Below, piece after piece: positions 1 to 11,188 of a stretch of 64,000 bases of DNA. The position numbers and the translations under genes were made by a program. How positions within the stretch are numbered: position 1 is the stretch's first letter; each line of letters begins with the position of its first letter. The notes below the pieces were generated by a model. That model did not search any database and had not been told where the DNA came from. It saw nothing but the letters and a program-made list of their open reading frames with translations. Source of the stretch: Phlegmacium glaucopus (taxonomy: Eukaryota; Basidiomycota; Agaricomycetes; Agaricales; Cortinariaceae). The stretch lies in NCBI GenBank assembly GCA_015039465.1, contig MU130361.1, forward strand, positions 124,001-188,000. Reading direction: 5' to 3'.

Positions 1-828
1 CAAAAAGTCTGAAGCGCTGAGAGTGGTGGAAACTTATCAACAGGTTCCTTCCAATCAGAACTGAGGTCTTATCAATGATTAAAAACCTGTTATTTAAAGT
101 GGAACATGGTGCCCTTTGAGGTATGTTACTCTGGTCTGCAGATTTCCTCCAACCTGAGATGAGGCGCCAGGCCTGCCACTTGTTGCCGATAACAATGCTG
201 ATGCCAACACCTGAACTGGCATCAGAGAAGGCACCTTTGTCTGTGACAAAGGCTGGTCCTGGGATGGCACGAGAAACTCTTGGCAATTGGAGTGCATGAA
301 GCCACCAAACAAGGTCAGCTGGGGTGTGACAAGGGGTGTGATGGGGTACAAAGGGGTTTGAGTTGAAAGGACCAATGAGGGCTTCCAAACCAGTAAGGTA
401 AGCCTGGCCTGCCGGAAAAACCAGACTAGCATGTAGAAGCTTGCCATAAAGCTTCTGGGCTTCTTCCAAGGTGTGGGTAGATTGTGATAACCAATCTTCG
501 ATCACTGTCCTATATTTAGCCTTTTGTTTTCCATAATGACAACGGTGCATTCTGAAATGTTCCATTTGAAGCCCAAGTAAGGCACAGTTGATGAAAAAGG
601 TATAGCTTTTGATGGTTCCCATGGGATACCAAGCTGTTCAGAGATGGTGTTGATGTCCGTGTCACAATAAGTGAATGCTGAACCTGGGTGGGACCTGTCT
701 GGGAGATTGGAAAAATCTTCAATTGGGCAAGCTGCATCTTCATCAAACTCTGCAGGTAAGTTGTTAGGTAGAGTTTCTTCCTGATACCAAAAGTGACTAC
801 CAGACTGAACCCAACCTCCATTTTGCAT
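1..828 (-). pseudogene. DIRS-type reverse transcriptase/RNase H fragment, frameshifted
   Basis: On the minus strand, 828-525 encodes the end of a reverse transcriptase with a YLGFKW palm/thumb motif, preceded by LGIPWEPSK. From about 525 to 94 it continues into an RNase H-like part with DKGAFSDASSGVGISIVIG and WQAWRL. This arrangement is typical of the DIRS/tyrosine-recombinase retroelements common in Agaricomycetes. The two halves lie in different frames: after the codons for MENK at about 525 the frame must shift by one base to read KYRTVIEDWLS and then THTLEEAQKLYGKLLHAS. The upstream part of the polymerase (in the minus direction) stops at 828 and the downstream part runs off the window. 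No recombinase gene or terminal repeats were seen, so this is a dead fragment. The family call rests on motif memory. Confidence 0.7.
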
Positions 829-3749
829 GATGATGTTGTGCCAACGTCAATGTTTGATGTTATAAGATGCGTGATGTATGGCTAGGATACAAAAGAAAAT
901 GTGATCATTGACCCATTTAGAGATTGGACCAATTCCATGAGCATGAAAAATGTCAAGTGTCGCATCTCCTTATTCCTATCTCTTTTGTTATAAATTACCA
1001 TAGTCCTGGTCTTATAGTGTCTTCAAAGTCATAACACCTATATTCACTATGTAAAATGTCTTTTTTTAAAAATACAAGATCATCACTAACATATTGTATT
1101 ATGAGACAATAGACCATCCTTTTTAAAGTTAGACTAATATCTCTTCTTTGACTTACTTTATTATATAAATTTGAAATTTGCTATATCCTCCCTTTATCTG
1201 CTTCACAGCAGTATCAATTCATTAACCTTTCTATACCACCCATCCTATAATTGTCATTCTATCCAGGCCAACCTGAAACTTGTTTACCTCTTATTACATC
1301 CTCAACAATTACCAAACACTTCACTTCTAGACAATTACCTCTTCTGCCACCATTTATAATCCTTCTTACAGCATAATGCTTGTCCAATGGTGATGGCATA
1401 AAATGAAAAGCATCCTCTTGTATGCTTGTGTATTCTGTGTGTTAATATAATTTAATATAAAACAGACAACAGTAGCATGGGTGTGAGGGTGGATAAATTA
1501 TAATGAGTCTTTCTTTATAATTAATTGTATTAAGACATTTATGTCTGTAATTGGAGAGCAATGGATGTATTATGTGAAGTAAATTGAATAAGAAAACAAA
1601 GACTCAGTGACTGTTTTACAGTCATGGTCTTTATTTAATATTCTTTTTACTTCTTATCAACCTATTTATTTTTATTGAGCCTATAATGCTTGTAATTCCA
1701 ATTGCTCAGAGCTCTGTTGTTGTGATGTTTAAGCTACTATAAGTAACTAGCCATATAATTGATTAGCATCTGTGCACTTGATGTTGGCCCAAAACTGGGT
1801 CCTTAACTGGTTTATTCAAGAGGAGATCTGAGCCTTGAGTAGGGCTACTGCAAGCCAGGCATCCTTTATTTCTTTCCAAGGCCATCATTGCTCTAAAAAG
1901 AACCCCCTCAGGTATATACCACTGTATACCTTCATTTTAACTAGCTTATATACTTATTTGTTGTTGTTTGGCAATCACCTTATTTAATGCATTTAGTATT
2001 CAATACTCTCTTCACCTTATTATACTGGATTCCCTCTAACTATTGCTAGCTGCTTGCTATTTTACTTAGGCTCTATAGACTACTTATGCTCTTTAACAAG
2101 AGTCATCTACTATCTTGTTGGATTTTGCTCTTACATTTGCATGCTTGCCATGCTTATGTCAGCAACATCACAGCTTACCTACATCAGTGACTATGACCTG
2201 AAAATGACCTTTTGGGCTTCTTTATCTTGTGGCCAGTGTGCAACCAACTATTAGGCACAATTTTTAAAGAGCAAAGGTTTCCAGCTCTATTTTTTTTTTT
2301 TTCTAATATGACAAATATAGTTTTGTAAAGTATTCCTATAAGGAAAGAGAGTAATAATATGATTGTAATTCAAAGTTTTAAATTATTGTAATAAAAAATT
2401 CCTTTTGTAGAAAACTTTCTTCAAAGTTATTTTACAAAGTATAAAAGAGTTTAATTATTTATATGAACATTAAAGTAAACTTATCAGAGAGGTTGAACTA
2501 AGAAATATAACTCTATTATTTTTACTTTATAAAATAAGCTAAAACAGATGACATTTAGGTAACTTATAGTTATAATGCATTAGTATAATATGCTCTATTA
2601 TAGTTTTTTTTTGTTTTTAAACACTTATATTTTGAGTTAAAAATATACATGGTGCCCATAAATTTTACCAAAAAATATTATTTAAATAATTACACATTCT
2701 TACTTGAAGTTTAGTAGAACTACCAATATAAGTTATATTGTAATATAGTATAAAATATTAATATACTTAAAAAAACTATTGCAATAGCTAAAGGTAATCA
2801 AACTTATTTAAATAGTGAATTAATTAAGTTAGAAGAAACTAAAAAAAGTACATTAAATAAGTAGTATAACTGTATCTAATTATTTGTCATTATTTGGCTA
2901 TCACTTTATTTCAAGCATTTAGTACCTAATACTATTATACTGAATTTGCTTTAGTCTGTTTGCTACCTTACTTATCTTTTATAGACTGTCTTTTTGTAGG
3001 CTGCTAAAGCTGCTGAGCTTGGCTGAGGTTCACTAATAATATCAACTGATGCATGCATTGCTTTGAAGATATTGATCAAGCTGTTGTGCATGAGCTTCAG
3101 TGAGGTTATGAAATACCACAAATATCCATTATCATCCTAGACAATGGTGATTACCAAGTCAGTTCTTGTAAAAGTACAAAATATTAATGTGACATGTATG
3201 TTTTTCTTGTGAGCTCATAAGATGTCTGGTAGAAAAGACCTGATTACATCCAAAAGAGTTGTCACATTAAATCTTCCAGCTACAATGGGTTTGGAGTGGA
3301 GAAAGTTGGGAGGCAAGATAGAGACAGTATGTGTAAAGTTTTAGAAGCTTGTAGAGATCTGGGTATAAAACACTAAGAGATTGCCAGAGGTTATGTGAGT
3401 AATAGATAATGTTTTGGTTTATTTAAGGTGTAGAGATATTTAAGGTGTAGAGATCTGGCATCATTGTTATCCATCATATATTTTCTGATTTTTGCCATAG
3501 GCATCCAGATGTATTCTATTTTCTGCTTGATCAGAACTCTCTCAACAGTAGCCACCACTTTCAATTCACTTCCATAGGAAGACCTTTGTATGTTTGAAGG
3601 GGGTTTGTTTTACAATTTTGCTTAAATTGTTGTTGCTTATCTGTCTCTTAGCTAAGCTTTCAGATGCTCATTTTATGCTCAGCACTTTCAAAAAGGGCCA
3701 TCCAGGAAGGTATTACAGCAAAACTTGCAGCACCTAAATAAAATAAGTA
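829..3749. other. AT-rich non-coding stretch with a degenerate direct repeat
   Basis: No credible coding sequence is visible. The stretch is strongly AT-rich with homopolymer runs, for example the T-run near 2290. A degenerate direct repeat of about 125 bases occurs at about 1960-2085 and 2877-3000; both copies share the phrases GCATTTAGTA, TTATACTG and TATAGACT in the same order. It probably represents decayed transposon sequence, but no element type can be assigned. Confidence 0.5.
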
Positions 3750-3945
3750 TATATCAGGCAAGACTTTACACTCACCCACCAGTCTGATTGGACTCCAAGT
3801 AATCTGATTGGAATCCAAGTAGTCTGAGTAAAAACATCAAAAGTCTGAGTTCAGTCTGAGTCAGTCCAAGTTCAGTCCAAGTTTAGAAAATTACTTGGAC
3901 TTGGACTCAGCTTGGACTGAACTCCGACTGCATCAGGAAAAATGA
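3750..3945 (+). repeat. GGACT-rich repeat element, copy 1
   Basis: The sequence begins with a unique-looking stretch (CAAGACTTTACACTCACCCA) and then becomes a run of degenerate GGACT/AGTCC pentamers (TTGGACT, CAGTCCAAG, AGTCTGAG) that can fold on themselves. A second copy in the opposite orientation lies at 7474-7716, starting with GTCTTTACACTAAGCCAC when read on the minus strand. Two copies in opposite orientation suggest a short non-autonomous mobile element. No target duplication was identified for this copy. Confidence 0.5.
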
Positions 3946-4059
3946 TTTTGACACCTTTAGTGCATCCTGGTGCATTGACCATCTGGATTAAATCACATCA
4001 GGAGGCCCTGGGAGTCCCTTAGAATTTATTTAGAATTTATGAATTTTCATATAGAATGT

Positions 4060-4690
4060 TTAACTGCCATGTCTAGGAAAGTATTTTGCAACAATGATGA
4101 CAAAGCCTTTTACATAATGGGAGATGTAGTTGATGCATCCATAAAAGGGCTGTTCTTGGAATGATGGGCCATAGATACGATCAAATGCGAGCCGATGACC
4201 AATGTGAATAGTAGATTGATTGCTTTGTTGTATCACTAGCCAAGGGACAAATGGATGGTAGATGTTAAGGAGCATGTTGATAGTGTAAATGATAGACAAC
4301 ATAGTGGAGGACATTGAGGATATGATGAGTGATGAGGATGTTAACATTGAACGAATGATTTTGTTGACCAGGAACACAATTCAGGGCTGCTTCCAAAATA
4401 GGTAAGTGAATTCAAAGTCCGCTTATTTTCATGATGGCAACTTTTAAGCTTTGTTCTCATGCTACCAATTAGTATTGGTGCGTGATACCGGGATATATGT
4501 GGATAAATGATGATGGTCATCCAGATAAGTTCCCAAATTAAAAGCAATAACGAAATCGGCATAGCCAAGAGGAACACCTGGGAAATCCAATATGTTCAAG
4601 CCTTCTCAAAGTACTTTGTCAAAGGTGAAGTATTCCATTATCTGTCCGATGTGGATGTGTTGGGTAAGGACATGATGGGATGTGATGTAT
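4060..4690 (-). pseudogene. Degenerate coding-like stretch, unrecognised
   Basis: On the minus strand two overlapping open stretches (4577-4341 and 4377-4060) and a third frame (about 4690-4430, readable as GLNILDFPGVPLGYADFVIA) suggest an old protein-coding sequence now broken by stops and shifts. Hydrophobic segments are present (LLIWELIWMTIIIY). I do not recognise the family. It sits immediately beyond the C-terminal end of the inverted Ty3/gypsy fragment but shows no gypsy motif. It may be decayed transposon or a dead host gene. Confidence 0.25.
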
Positions 4691-5019
4691 AGTTGTATAA
4701 TAAGTGTGTAAGCACGTATAGTACGACATGTGAGCATGGTACGGTGAATTGCATGATGTTCCACATGCAGATAGCATTTCAAACTTGCAAAATGAAGCAG
4801 ACAGCTAAACTAAGTGTAAACTAGTAATTCTTGTAACCTGAGTGAGAATTAGGATTTATGATGGTGTATTCAGTTTTGCTAACACGAAGCAAACAATGAT
4901 GATTGATGCCAAGCAGGGATGGCATGTTGATGTATGATTTGTAGTAAGAGTCAAGTGGCAGCGTTGTTGACAGATGTTGAATAATCAAAATCAAGGAGGG
5001 AAGAACAATAAAAAGGAGT

Positions 5020-5489
5020 GTCAGAAAGAGGGGGATGATGTAGGGCCAATGTTGAGGGCCCCTAAGAAGACCTGAGGGTCTTCCCGTGGTGGTTTTCCTT
5101 TTCCTAGTGGTAGTTCAACTATGTTCTTTACACCCAATAGATCCAAGTAGGCGTCTAGTGCCTGTAAGTAACTAATTTGGCGATATGGCAGCCAGGTGAT
5201 ATCCTCTGATTTCCATTGAATTTCAAAATATGAATTCTCCACCAATCCAGCATGTGTTTTGATTGAATCGACGGCCTATTCTTCCTCAATGTCTGGACTT
5301 TCCCCAATTTGGGTATCCATTCTTCTGGGAAATAACTGATCATCATTTGGTACAGGTATTCTTAGTAACAATGAATGGAATACATCATGTACTCCTCTGT
5401 TCTGGGTGGCAATTCCAGTTTAAACAATTGATTGTTATAATTCTAAAGGATCTTGTAAGGTCCCATATATTTAGGGATGAACTTTCTAT
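5020..5489 (-). pseudogene. Ty3/gypsy pol C-terminus (GPY/F module and chromodomain), displaced by inversion
   Basis: Read on the minus strand from 5489 this gives the GPY/F module of a gypsy integrase (DRKFIPKYMGPYKIL), then HDVFHSLLLRI, PNDDQLFP, and a C-terminal chromodomain (VENSYFEIQWKSEDITWLP, then the YLQALDAYLDLLG helix) ending near 5021. A TAG stop interrupts it at 5276-5278 and the frame wavers around 5380-5400. The rest of the same polymerase (RNase H, integrase core, up to LSTKNIT) lies on the opposite strand at 5542-7140, so the protein has been cut and the pieces turned relative to each other. In chromodomain gypsy elements this domain directs integration to modified chromatin. 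Here it cannot be expressed as part of the polyprotein. Confidence 0.85.
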
Positions 5490-5536
5490 CTTGCATGCAG
5501 CTGTCTTGCACACTACCCTACTCGCCTGCTTCAACA
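5486..5536 (+). repeat. Displaced 3' end of a split copia solo LTR
   Basis: These roughly 50 bases match the last part of the full copia LTR at 8901-9278 (ATCTTGCATGC, then CTACCCTACTCGCCTG, then TCAACA) and end in CA. They are followed directly by GTAAA (5537-5541). The remaining LTR lies at 7141-7473 in opposite orientation and is bounded on its outer side by the complement of GTAAA (7474-7478). The two pieces therefore form one solo LTR with a 5-base target duplication, separated by an inversion. Confidence 0.85.
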
Positions 5537-5541
5537 GTAAA

Positions 5542-7140
5542 TTGCTTAAAGGTCTTATTTATCTACTAAACCAAAAATTGATCTCAGGAAGGCAAGTGTG
5601 TTGGCTGGAAAAGATCAGCTCATTTGTATTTGAAGTAGTCTATGTTTCAGGAAATGAGAATATATTAGCAGACACATTATCGAGGATGTATTCTAATGAT
5701 TCAGTAGGTACAGTATGGAAAAGATCTGAGTTTACTTATTATGATGTATCGGATGATAATACATCAGAAGTTATCAGAATGCCAATTCTAGCCGGCATGG
5801 AAGCAATAGTTGCTACTTGAAAGGGTTCGAGAGCATGAAAACTGGTGCCTGGAGCCGAAACAGGGCGGCCAGAAACTTCCAAAGAATTTGTGGGTCAAAT
5901 TAGGGACAAGTTTGTCCTGTGTCCTCCACAGAAATGAACAGAGGGCGAGAATACAGGAAATACAGGAAAAGACACTAAAGAAGCCGAGACTATCAATGTA
6001 GAAAATCAAATTAATGAAATAATCAGAAACACATCATTAACCAATGTAATACTTGAAAGCAGTACTAGTATAGACTTGTTTAAGAAACTACAAGGAAAAT
6101 ATCAATATGATACAATGTTTAAGTCAATAATAGAAAAGCCTAAAGAGTTCCAAAACTTTGAGGTAAAAGAAGGACTTGTCTATTTAAAAGTAGGAGGGAA
6201 TAGCTTATTTATGCATCCCCAAAATACTTATAGAAGGCAAAGTTTACATGAGATTATTATCTCTGAAGCTCATTTATTATTAGCACACTTGGGCGCTAGC
6301 AAGACACTTAATTATCTAAGAGACCATGTATGGTGGAAGGACATGGTGTCCAACACAAAAGCATATTGCAAAACTTGTGTCACATGTAAACTCAGTAAGC
6401 CAAGTAATCAGAAGCCCTACGGCTTGTTAAATCCCTTAGCTGTTCCCTCGGAACCTTGGGAATCTATTGGTATGGACTTTATAGGTCCATTACCGACATC
6501 TAGTAATAGAGATGGTACCTATGATTCTATCACTGTTGTCATTTGTCTACTTACATCAATGGTAGAACTAATACCTAGTTGTATAAATTACAAAGCACCT
6601 GAATTGGCAGAATTGATGTTTGAACACGTCTACAAACATCATGGGGTGCCAAAAAATATAATAAGCAACCGCGATGTGTTGTTTACCAGTATCTTCTGGA
6701 AACACTTACATAAATTGATTGGAACTCATCTGAAAATGTCTAGCGCTTATCATCCACAGATGGATGGTTCCACAGAACGCGCAAATAGAACAGTAACACA
6801 AATGTTATGTCAGTGTATCAGCCCTAATCAAAAAGATTGGGTGAATAAGCTACCTGCTGTGCAATTTTCTATCAACTCTGCTAGATCAGAGAGTACCGGA
6901 TACGCACCGTTCTTCTTGAACAATGGCTGAATGCCTAGAGTGATGGTATGGAATGCGGCGAAGCCAACCAAATATTCAAATGTATGAGTATTTGCACAAA
7001 AAAGAAAGTTGGCACTTATGTCAGCACATGACAGTATAATTAACATGTGTTTAAAGCAGACTCGTGATGCAAACCGAAAAAGACAGATAGTACCTTTTAA
7101 GGAAGGGGACTTTGTATATCTGTCTACAAAAAACATAACC
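5542..7140 (+). pseudogene. Ty3/gypsy pol fragment: RNase H end and integrase
   Basis: The start reads as the end of the gypsy RNase H domain (YLLNQKLISGRQ, then FEVVYVSGNENILADTLSRMYS). After a disrupted spacer (about 5820-6075) a long integrase segment follows at 6076-6930. It has an HHCC zinc-binding region (LLAHLGASKTLNYL, ending YCKTCVTCK), then the core: IGMDFIGPLP with the first catalytic Asp, IISNRDVLFTS where the second acidic residue is normally the Asp of SDRD, and DGSTERANRT with the Glu. The frame stops at 6928-6930. Remnants continue to PFKEGDFVYLSTKNIT at 7140. The Asn at 6667-6669 in place of Asp and the stop make it inactive. Its C-terminal part is at 5020-5489 on the other strand. 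Confidence 0.88.
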
Positions 7141-7473
7141 ATAGGAACTCAAGGTAAGTGACACAAGAGCTATGGTAAGCTGAAGTCCAGGGTGAGTAAC
7201 TATATATATTGAGTAAAACAACTAAGTACTTGCCTGAAGTCCAGAGTGAGTAACTGGGGACTGGCAAGCTAGCTACTGGTTATATATAAAAGAGAACAAT
7301 AAGAAACTTATCTGGAGATATCTTGACAGTGTGTGAAAGGATCTGATCTGAGATCAGATACTAGATCTGGAGATCAGATCAGATCAGATATAATCTAAGA
7401 TGTAATCTGAGATGAAAGTTAAATGGAGTAAGATATGATCACATGTCAGGAGACTAATGAGGCAATTCTAACA
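7141..7473 (-). repeat. Copia-type solo LTR, main part (minus orientation)
   Basis: Read on the minus strand this matches the LTR at 8901-9278 from its first bases (TGTTAGAATTGCCTCATTAG) to GAGTTCCTAT, and lacks only the last 50 or so bases. Those are found at 5486-5536. The outer flank, complement of 7474-7478, is GTAAA, identical to the 5 bases after the displaced piece. With no internal region attached, this is a solo LTR left by recombination between two LTRs. Confidence 0.85.
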
Positions 7474-7716
7474 TTTACTTGGACTGAGTCTGAGTAAGTT
7501 GGATCGGAATCAGATTGGAATCTGATGACACACAGTCTAATCAGATTCCGAGTAGTCCGAGCAATTTACTTGGACTGAACTTGACTGGGCTCAGACTCAA
7601 AACTTGAGGTGCTCCAGCCAAATTTGAGTCCAATTGGACTGCTCGGAATCCGATCAGATTCCAATTAGTCCAATCAGAATTAGTGGCTTAGTGTAAAGAC
7701 CTCATATCAGGAGGTA
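7474..7716 (-). repeat. GGACT-rich repeat element, copy 2
   Basis: This is a degenerate GGACT/AGTCC pentamer-rich sequence in opposite orientation to the copy at 3750-3945. On the minus strand it starts GTCTTTACACTAAGCCAC, then TGATTGGACT, as in the other copy. Its other edge touches the solo LTR; the GTAAA target duplication lies at that boundary. Confidence 0.5.
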
Positions 7717-8900
7717 ATAGAAAAATAACTCACAATCAAAGGCCTAGGTCTAGGGCTCTGGAGTTGGTTGTAATTGTAATTGTGTGGTTGGGCTCTTTGT
7801 TAAGAAAGTACTGGCCTCTTGTATGTGCAGCAAAGGTGAAAAATTAGCAAGGTAGGTATCAGTCAGAGATGCTCAGGTTTCTTAGCTGCCCCAAGGATAC
7901 CATACAGGTACAGCAAATGCACATAGCCAGTCAATGGAAAACTGGTCTCAGTGATATTAGTGCAACTGAATGAAAACCCTGGCTTAATCAACAGATAAAT
8001 CAAAGGTAGCCATGATTGATAACATTATTCCTGATAGTAGTAATTCTGAAATATGTTGGAGGTTCTCTCAATTGTTCTGAGTATTATCCCATCCACAATG
8101 ATGACTTATTTGGATTAGTGCAACCCATTTCCAGCAAGCTTAGCCAGATCTAAGAATATCTCTACTCAGATAGGAATGAGAACGTGTGGCATCCTCTGGA
8201 GACCTTGATAGAATGCTGACTGTGATTACATACAAAAGATTGGAGAAATGCTCACCTAAATGTGCCTGTACAACATTGATGTTGGCACTATCCACATTAT
8301 TGGTGGTGCACACTCATGGGTCAAGAGTAGCTGCACAGCATCTTATATATTCTTTTCAAGGCATGCCCACCCTAAAATTGTTTGTGGATTGATCACATAA
8401 AGAGAAGCTGAGGAAAATAAGATATATGAAAAAAATCCTGGAAGAGTACCACCAGCAAAGACTGGTCAAAGAGGCAGGAAGATGAGGTAAGAGCAGGTGA
8501 GTTACCAAAGATCATCATAAACTGGTGGAAGTTGGACATTGTGCCTTGAATTGGGGGAATAGAAAGATTGCCTTGAATTAACTGGACCCAACCATGAGAG
8601 CTATTCACGTCAGAGTCCTTGAAAGAGAAGAAAGTGTTGAGTGGCATTCTTGGAAAAATTTATTTGGTTGGAGAGTGTAAAGTGCAATGAAACCAACAAA
8701 GGTGACATAGGATTGGTTAGAAGAGATTTATTTGGGAAGTCATAGCTGCTAAGATAGAGTTCCAAAACAGGTTGGGAGAATGAAGTCTAGTTGATTTCTT
8801 ACAAGTAAAAGAGTTAGATGTTGTTGGGAGACAAAGGAATTAGTTTGAAGACAAGTATTTGAGTAATGTAAAGTATGAAGAACTCAATCAGGCTAGGGTG
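7717..8900. other. Non-coding stretch between two oppositely oriented copia LTRs
   Basis: No credible gene is visible. The small open frames here show no family motifs. The stretch lies between the minus-oriented LTR at 7141-7473 and the plus-oriented LTR at 8901-9278, which together make an inverted repeat of about 330 bases. Confidence 0.5.
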
Positions 8901-9278
8901 TGTTAGAATTGCCTCATTAGTCTCCTGACATGTGATCAGCTGAATCTTACTCCATTTAACTTTCATCTCAGATTACATCTGATCTGATCTGATCTCTAGA
9001 TCTATTATCTGATCTCAGATCAGATCCTTTCACACACTGTCAAGATATCTCCAGATAGGTTTCTTATTGTTCTCTTTTATATATAATCAGTAGCTAGCTT
9101 GCCAGAAGTCCCCAGTTACTCACCCTGGACTTCAGGCAAGTACTTAGTTGTTTTACTCAATATATATAGTTACTCACTCTGAACTTCAGCTTACCATAGC
9201 TCTTGTGTCACTTACCTTGAGTTCCTATAATCTTGCATGCTGCTGTATTGCATGCTACCCTACTCGCCTGCGTCAACA
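8901..9278 (+). repeat. Copia 5' LTR (378 bp)
   Basis: The LTR begins TGTTAGAATT and ends TCAACA, giving the usual TG...CA ends, and is followed without a gap by a primer binding site. Two further copies in this window (the split solo LTR at 5486-5536 plus 7141-7473, and a truncated one at 20767-21094) agree with these boundaries. The interior holds a short tandem GATCT/AGATC stretch near 8980 and a TATATATA-containing AT segment. Confidence 0.88.
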
Positions 9279-9290
9279 GGTTATGGGCCC
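9279..9290 (+). other. Primer binding site for half initiator-tRNA-Met
   Basis: GGTTATGGGCCC lies immediately after the LTR. It is complementary to the anticodon stem-loop of eukaryotic initiator tRNA-Met (GGGCCCATAACC, anticodon CAT), the half-tRNA primer known for Drosophila copia and many Ty1/copia elements. This fixes the LTR boundary and the element class. Confidence 0.8.
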
Positions 9291-10967
9291 CATGCTCTAA
9301 GCGCACAAATTAAGTGTTTTACAAACTTGCTCTTTTAGTACTTAGTTTTCACAAAGCATATTACCACTCTATTTTGTACCCCCTTGCCAGGCTGAGCCTT
9401 ATATTGCTTCTGCCAGTAAGTAAGGACATGCACACTCATGAGGACTGCATCTAACCCGGAACAACCATCTGGACTCCACGTTTGAATACAAATTGTCATT
9501 TTAACTCCTCCCCATGCCTTCACCAAACTTAATTCCACTAACTACCCAACTTGGGCTGGTAATATGGAAGCTTGGTTTTGCTCCTCTGGTCTCTGGCACA
9601 TCGTAAATGGCTCTACTCCATTGCCCAGTCTCTCTGCAGAACCAACAGATGCACAGTTACTTGCAGTTGAAACCTGGGAGACAAAATCAGACAAGGCTTG
9701 CAGGATGGTTATTTTTGATGGTAGAGGATGATCAGAAAGTCCATTTCAATGAAATCAGAGACAACCCAGTTGCTATGTGGACTGCCCTTCAAGCAGTTCA
9801 TATGCAGAAGCATCCTGGTCACAGGTTCAATGCTTATGATGATTTGTTCTCAATTAGAAAGCAGGAGGATGAATCTTTGCAAACACTCATAAATAGAGTG
9901 GATGCAGCTCTATGTCACATTCAGGATCTTCACCCTGTTGGATTTGACCTGAAGCAGCTTGATGATGAGCTTGCCTCAATGGCAATGATTTGTGCTCTCC
10001 CAGATGAGTACAGTGCATTCACTTCATCACTCCTCCTGCTGGATAAATTGGACAATTGGAGAGGAAACCCAATGTCTCTGTCGCACTTCAGACATGCCTT
10101 CTGTTAGTACAGCCTTTTCTGCATCATCTTCTTCAACTCCAACTTCCAAAGAAAAATGCAACTTCTGTGGTATGACAAACCACATCATGGAGAAATGTTA
10201 TCAATTCATCATTCTCAGAAGTCTGCAAAGGCCAAAAAGCACAGAGGTGGTAACAAGGCCAACAAAGCCAAAGATAATGTTGTTGAATTTGCTGGAAATA
10301 CAAGTGCTCTTTCTTCTACTTTTGATCCCTCCAATCCTTCCAACTCTTTACAAACAGATGCTGACTTTGATTGGAATCTAGTCATTGGGCAGCTGTCAAG
10401 CATTTATTGCAATATTGTAAAGGAACCTTAGATCACAAATTGACTTACTCTGGTGGATTTAACACTGCTTCATTCACTACCTACACTGATTCTGCACATG
10501 GTGATTGCAAAGATAGTGGATGATCTACTGGTGATTATGTCACAATATTTGCTGGTGGTGCAATTGGTTGGGCAAGCAAGTTGCAAGGAATTGTTGCGCT
10601 TTCCACTACTGAAGCAGAATATATCTCTGCTGTGGAAGCTGGCAAGGAAATTTATTGGATGCATAACATTCTTAATGAATTTGGATACCCTGTATCTGAA
10701 CCATCTACTCTGCATGTTGACAATCAATCTGCAATTAGTGTATCCAAAAATCCAGAACACCATGGACAGATGAAGCATCTTGATCTTCAATTTTATTGGC
10801 TTAGGGATGCTGTCAATGATGGTTGCATTTCACCCAACTACATTCCTACTGCTGAACAAATTGCAGACTTGCTTATGCAACCACTCACTGTGCCAAAGGT
10901 GCAGTTTTGCTGTGATGGAATGGGTGTGATTGTGGGAACTGAAATTTGTATTGCCTTACAACAGTGA
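9279..10967 (+). pseudogene. Copia gag and RNase H with the middle of pol deleted
   Basis: The gag part (about 9500-10110) reads TNYPTWAGNMEAWF, then VEDDQKVHFNEI, NPVAMWTALQ and a UBN2-type gag core, with a frameshift near 9700. A CCHC zinc knuckle (CNFCGMTNHIMEKC) follows at about 10154-10195. Instead of protease, integrase and reverse transcriptase, the next recognisable sequence at about 10440 is the copia RNase H end (TTYTDSAHGDC, ALSTTEAEYIS, LHVDNQSAI, KHLDLQFYWLRD), stopping at 10967. So about 3 kb of pol is missing. A TGA at 10521-10523 also interrupts the RNase H frame. It is a deletion derivative that could move only if helped. Confidence 0.85.
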
Positions 10968-11154
10968 CATGTCAACTTTTTAGGAACGTTCACATTGTTC
11001 ACATCACTCATACAACTTTGAAATCAATCCCACAATCATTTCACACTCATTCAACAGTCTCATCAATATGCAATCACTCATTTGCAAAGTCAAATCAATG
11101 CCACTTCTTTCCAAAGACCCAAAAATCATTCAACCAGTTTATTACCCAAACATA

Positions 11155-11188
11155 TATATCGGAAAAAGCCAAAATGCCTTATAAGGCC
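11155..11188 (+). repeat. Left terminal inverted repeat of the Plavaka unit
   Basis: It reads TATATCGGAAAAAGCCAAAA followed by TGCCTTATAAGG and pairs with the complement of 20091-20123, with about five mismatches in 32 bases. It lies 190 bases before the transposase start codon. Confidence 0.65.

Noticed and set aside
5263..5820. 185-codon plus-strand open frame that seems to join several parts
   Set aside because: It runs through antisense gypsy chromodomain/GPY sequence, a piece of copia LTR and then true RNase H sequence; only the last part is real coding sequence. The frame is an accident of the inversion.
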